Source: Clostridiales bacterium (GTDB lineage Bacteria; Bacillota; Clostridia; Lachnospirales; Lachnospiraceae). Taken from it: a stretch of 6,188 nucleotides of DNA. Shown here one piece after another: positions 3,761-6,188 of the stretch. A program made the position numbers and the translations under genes. How positions within the stretch are numbered: the first letter of the stretch is position 1; every line of letters begins with the position of its first letter. The DNA is taken from contig JAJQIQ010000037.1 in assembly GCA_021199135.1 (NCBI GenBank), positions 1 to 6,188 of the forward strand, given 5' to 3'. The notes below the pieces were generated by a model. It was not told the DNA's origin and made no database searches. It worked only from the letters and a program-made list of their open reading frames with translations.

Positions 3761-5311
3761 ATGTCAGTACAGCTCTTTGCGTCGATATACATAGGCACAT
3801 ACGACGTCAGCATGAAAATATTTGAATTCCTGGAGAAGCGCCGGCCGCACGAGGTGGACAGCTTCGAGGCTAGGCTCGACCTCGCCAGGAACTCGTTTGA
3901 GACGGGCCACATAGACTCCGACCACGTGCAGCAGCTCTGCGACCAGCTGGCGGAGTTCAAGGAGATAATGGCGGGATACAAGATCACGGAGTACGAGGCC
4001 TATGCGGCGGCGAGCCTTCGCGACCTGCCAAACGAGGAGTTCGTCATAAACCAGATTTTCATCCGCACCGGCATAATGGTAAAGGTCTTGAGCAACTCCG
4101 AGCACCGCTTCATAACGTTTCAGGCTATCGCCGGGAGAAATACCTTCGAGCGCATGATCCAGACCAGCGCGATCATCGCGGACGTCGGCGGCGCGAGCAT
4201 GCAGATCACGATATTCCGCGAGGGGCGGCTTGTGACGACCCAGCACATAGAGGTCGGGACGATGCAGCTGTCAAGCCTCTTCGGGGAGAGGGGGCAGTCG
4301 CTGCGCCAGTACGAGAAGCAGATCGAGGAGTACGTCAACAAAAAGCTGGAGAGGTTCCGCACGATGTACATGACCGAGAGCGTGGACTCCATCATACTGA
4401 TAAGCGATTACGGCATAGAGCTAGTCGGGAAAATCGGGGGCAACGGCAAGGAGGAGCGCCTCGTAAAGTCCGAGAAGTTCGTGAAGTTCATCGACAAGCT
4501 GAGAAAAAAGACGCTCGAGGAGATCACCGGCGAGCTGAACCTCCCGAACAACCGCGAGCCCCTCATCATCCCCTCAATCATGGTGTTTAGGACGTTGGTC
4601 GACTACATATCGCCCAAGGAGGTCTGGGTGCCGGGGGCGGGCATCGAGGACGGCATGGCCTGCGACTACGCCTACCGCAAGAAAATTTTGAAGAGCTCCC
4701 ACAATTTCGACGCGGACGTGATCTCGGCGGCAAAATACCTCGCGGAGCACTACAAGAGCTACACTCCGCACACCGACGCGCTGCGCACCCTATCGACTAG
4801 GATATTCGACACGCTCAAGAAAGTGCACGGCCTGGGCAAGCGCGAGAGGCTTCTGCTCGAGGTCGCCTCGATCCTCCAGGACTGTGGGAAGTACGTCTCC
4901 CTGTTCAACAGCGCCCAGAGCGCGAGGCAGATAATACTCTCATCCGAGTTCATCGGCCTTTCCCACGAGGAGAGGACGATAGTCGCGATGACCGTCTACT
5001 TCAACGGCGTCCCGCTCGAGGAGTACGACGAGGTCGCCGACGAGCTCGACACCGACGCCTACCTCACGGTCGCGAAGCTCGCGGCGATAATGCGGGTCGG
5101 GAATGCGCTCGAGCAGAGCCGCAAGGAGAAATTCAAAAACATCAGGATGGCAGTGAAAGACCACGACTTCGTGATCACGGTCGAGGCGTTCGACGACATA
5201 TCGCTCGAGAAAGCTCTCTTCGAGTCGAGGACAGCGTGCTTCGAGGACGTCTACAGCCTAAAGCCGGTGCTCCGGGAAAAGCGGGTTTTCAATTACGAAA
5301 GTGAAAATTAA
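3761..5311 (+). CDS. ppx: Ppx/GppA-family exopolyphosphatase-like protein with HD-like C-terminal domain
   Basis: A 516-residue cytoplasmic protein of the ASKHA-fold Ppx/GppA family, whose members remove terminal phosphate from polyphosphate or hydrolyse pppGpp. Residues 1 to about 300 are the Ppx/GppA part. The first phosphate loop, usually IDxGSNS, reads IYIGTYDV (Tyr10 at the Asp position). AAASLRDLPN (82-91) matches the AT(S/H)xxR motif. LSNSEHRF (110-117) matches the SGxEEA catalytic block and keeps E114. The second phosphate loop, usually DIGGGSTE, reads DVGGASMQ (141-148), with Gln148 for Glu. Residues about 325-500 are HD-like, but the HD pair reads QD (Q373-D374, in ILQDCGKY); H337 is kept, while the later metal-ligand histidines are not evident. 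Gln148 may be usual in clostridial relatives; the Tyr10 and Gln373 changes look more unusual. Activity is therefore doubtful; a polyphosphate or nucleotide sensor is an alternative. The ppk gene follows 32 bases later. Confidence 0.88.
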   Translation: MSVQLFASIYIGTYDVSMKIFEFLEKRRPHEVDSFEARLDLARNSFETGHIDSDHVQQLCDQLAEFKEIMAGYKITEYEAYAAASLRDLPNEEFVINQIFIRTGIMVKVLSNSEHRFITFQAIAGRNTFERMIQTSAIIADVGGASMQITIFREGRLVTTQHIEVGTMQLSSLFGERGQSLRQYEKQIEEYVNKKLERFRTMYMTESVDSIILISDYGIELVGKIGGNGKEERLVKSEKFVKFIDKLRKKTLEEITGELNLPNNREPLIIPSIMVFRTLVDYISPKEVWVPGAGIEDGMACDYAYRKKILKSSHNFDADVISAAKYLAEHYKSYTPHTDALRTLSTRIFDTLKKVHGLGKRERLLLEVASILQDCGKYVSLFNSAQSARQIILSSEFIGLSHEERTIVAMTVYFNGVPLEEYDEVADELDTDAYLTVAKLAAIMRVGNALEQSRKEKFKNIRMAVKDHDFVITVEAFDDISLEKALFESRTACFEDVYSLKPVLREKRVFNYESEN

Positions 5312-5328
5312 ATTTTGATTTTATTTTT

Positions 5329-5334
5329 GGAGGG
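5329..5334 (+). promoter_or_regulatory. Ribosome binding site of ppk
   Basis: GGAGGG lies nine bases before ATG 5344 in the AT-rich 32-base gap after ppx. No promoter or terminator fits in the gap, so ppk is probably co-transcribed with ppx. Confidence 0.8.
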
Positions 5335-5343
5335 TGCCATACA

Positions 5344-6188
5344 ATGCAGGCAGAAGAAAAGAAAATAGATTTCACGGATCCGAAATATTACGAGAACAGG
5401 GAATTGTCCTGGATAAAGTTTGACGAGCGTGTGCTCTCGGAGGCCAGGGACAAGACAATCCCGCTGCTCGAGAGGCTTAAATTCGTAAGCATCACCTCGT
5501 CAAACCTCGACGAGTTTTTCATGGTCAGGGTCGCGACCTTAAAGGACATGGTGCACGCGAAGTACAAAAAGCGCGACATCGCGGGCATGACTGCGACCGA
5601 GCAGCTCGCCGCGATAAACGCCGCGACGCGTGAGCTCGTCGACACGCAGTACAGCACATACATGCGCTCGCTTGTCCCGCTCCTTGCCAAGGAGGGCATA
5701 CACATAATCGACGAGCACGAGGACCTTTCTGAGGAGCAGGGGGCGTTCGTAGACCAGTATTTCATGGACAACGTCTACCCGGTGCTGACGCCGATGGCGG
5801 TCGACGCCTCGCGCCCGTTCCCGCTGATTAGGAACAAGACCTTAAACATCGCCGCGCTCCTCGAGGGAAAAGAGGAGGACGAGGGGCAGATGTTCGCGAC
5901 GGTGCAGGTCCCGGGCGGGCTCCCGCGCCTCGTGCGCATCCCCGACTCCGAGGGGAGCATGACGTTCATCCTGCTCGAGGAGGTCATCGAGAGGAACATA
6001 GGCATACTCTTCTCGAACTACAAGGTGCTCTGCGCCCACCCGTACCGCGTCATGAGGAACGCCGACCTGTCGATAGACGAGGACGACGCATCCGACCTCT
6101 TAAAGGAAATCCAGAACATGCTAAAGATGCGCCAGTGGGGCGAGGTCATCCGCCTCGAGATCGAGGAGAAGGCCGACAAGAACCTGCT
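5344..6188 (+). CDS. ppk: Polyphosphate kinase 1, N-terminal 281 residues (3' end outside window)
   Basis: Ppk1 reversibly transfers the terminal phosphate of ATP onto growing polyphosphate chains. The frame is open from ATG 5344 to the window end, covering about 281 of the usual roughly 700 residues. The N-terminal domain is canonical: YYENRELSWIKFDERVL (15-31), PLLERLKF (40-47) and SSNLDEFFMVRVA (52-64), in which N54 corresponds to the ATP-contacting Asn45 of E. coli Ppk. The next domain shows NVYPVLTPMAVD, RPFPLIRNKTLNIA and, near the end, YRVMRNADLSIDEDDASDLL. The phosphorylated histidine and metal ligands lie beyond the window, so catalytic competence cannot be judged here, but every visible motif is intact. 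It follows ppx by 32 bases with its own ribosome site, giving a ppx-ppk pair for polyphosphate turnover. Ppk2 is excluded by these motifs and the domain order. Confidence 0.97.
   Translation, partial: MQAEEKKIDFTDPKYYENRELSWIKFDERVLSEARDKTIPLLERLKFVSITSSNLDEFFMVRVATLKDMVHAKYKKRDIAGMTATEQLAAINAATRELVDTQYSTYMRSLVPLLAKEGIHIIDEHEDLSEEQGAFVDQYFMDNVYPVLTPMAVDASRPFPLIRNKTLNIAALLEGKEEDEGQMFATVQVPGGLPRLVRIPDSEGSMTFILLEEVIERNIGILFSNYKVLCAHPYRVMRNADLSIDEDDASDLLKEIQNMLKMRQWGEVIRLEIEEKADKNL

Overview
The window looks like chromosomal DNA of a GC-rich member of the Bacillota, most likely class Clostridia and possibly Lachnospiraceae. The reasons are a PolC-type replicative polymerase, strong purine-rich Shine-Dalgarno sites, an anchored DUF5050-like propeller protein, and a fused chorismate mutase-prephenate dehydratase next to a Ppx/HD-type protein and polyphosphate kinase 1. 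The family-level assignment is an inference from protein style and was not searched. Coding DNA is GC-rich, and the intergenic stretches are clearly AT-richer. No rRNA, tRNA, CRISPR array, insertion sequence or phage gene was seen. No gene-free stretch exceeds about 215 bases.

Layout: (1) 1-591 (+) is the 3' end of polC, ending in a beta-clamp binding motif. (2) 592-805 is an AT-rich spacer with a promoter candidate and a very strong ribosome site, serving (3) a 115-residue unrecognised protein at 806-1153 (+). (4) 1192-1233 is a perfect 12-bp hairpin acting as a two-way terminator between converging genes. (5) 1240-2259 (-) encodes a membrane-anchored extracytoplasmic beta-propeller protein. 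(6) 2260-2446 is a compact divergent control region with three promoter candidates and a 15-bp perfect dyad. (7) 2447-3574 (+) is pheA (P-protein). (8) 3575-3760 is a spacer holding three consecutive hairpins, the last of which resembles a sequence in the pheA leader. (9) 3761-5311 (+) is a Ppx/GppA-like protein with an HD-like C-terminal domain and several altered active-site positions. (10) 5344-6188 (+) is the first 281 codons of ppk (polyphosphate kinase 1), running off the window.

How the genes fit together: ppx and ppk are 32 bases apart and form a polyphosphate unit. Ppk1 makes polyphosphate; the Ppx-like protein would be expected to degrade or sense it, but its degenerate motifs make a sensor or regulatory role plausible. 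pheA lies just upstream on the same strand with no recognisable terminator in between, so phenylalanine synthesis and polyphosphate metabolism may share transcripts, with the structured spacer adjusting the balance. The propeller gene and pheA diverge from one control region and could be co-regulated through the dyad.

I see no clear new multi-gene system. The best leads are the dyad in the divergent promoter, the repeated leader element upstream of pheA and ppx, and the apparent loss of catalytic residues in the Ppx/HD protein.
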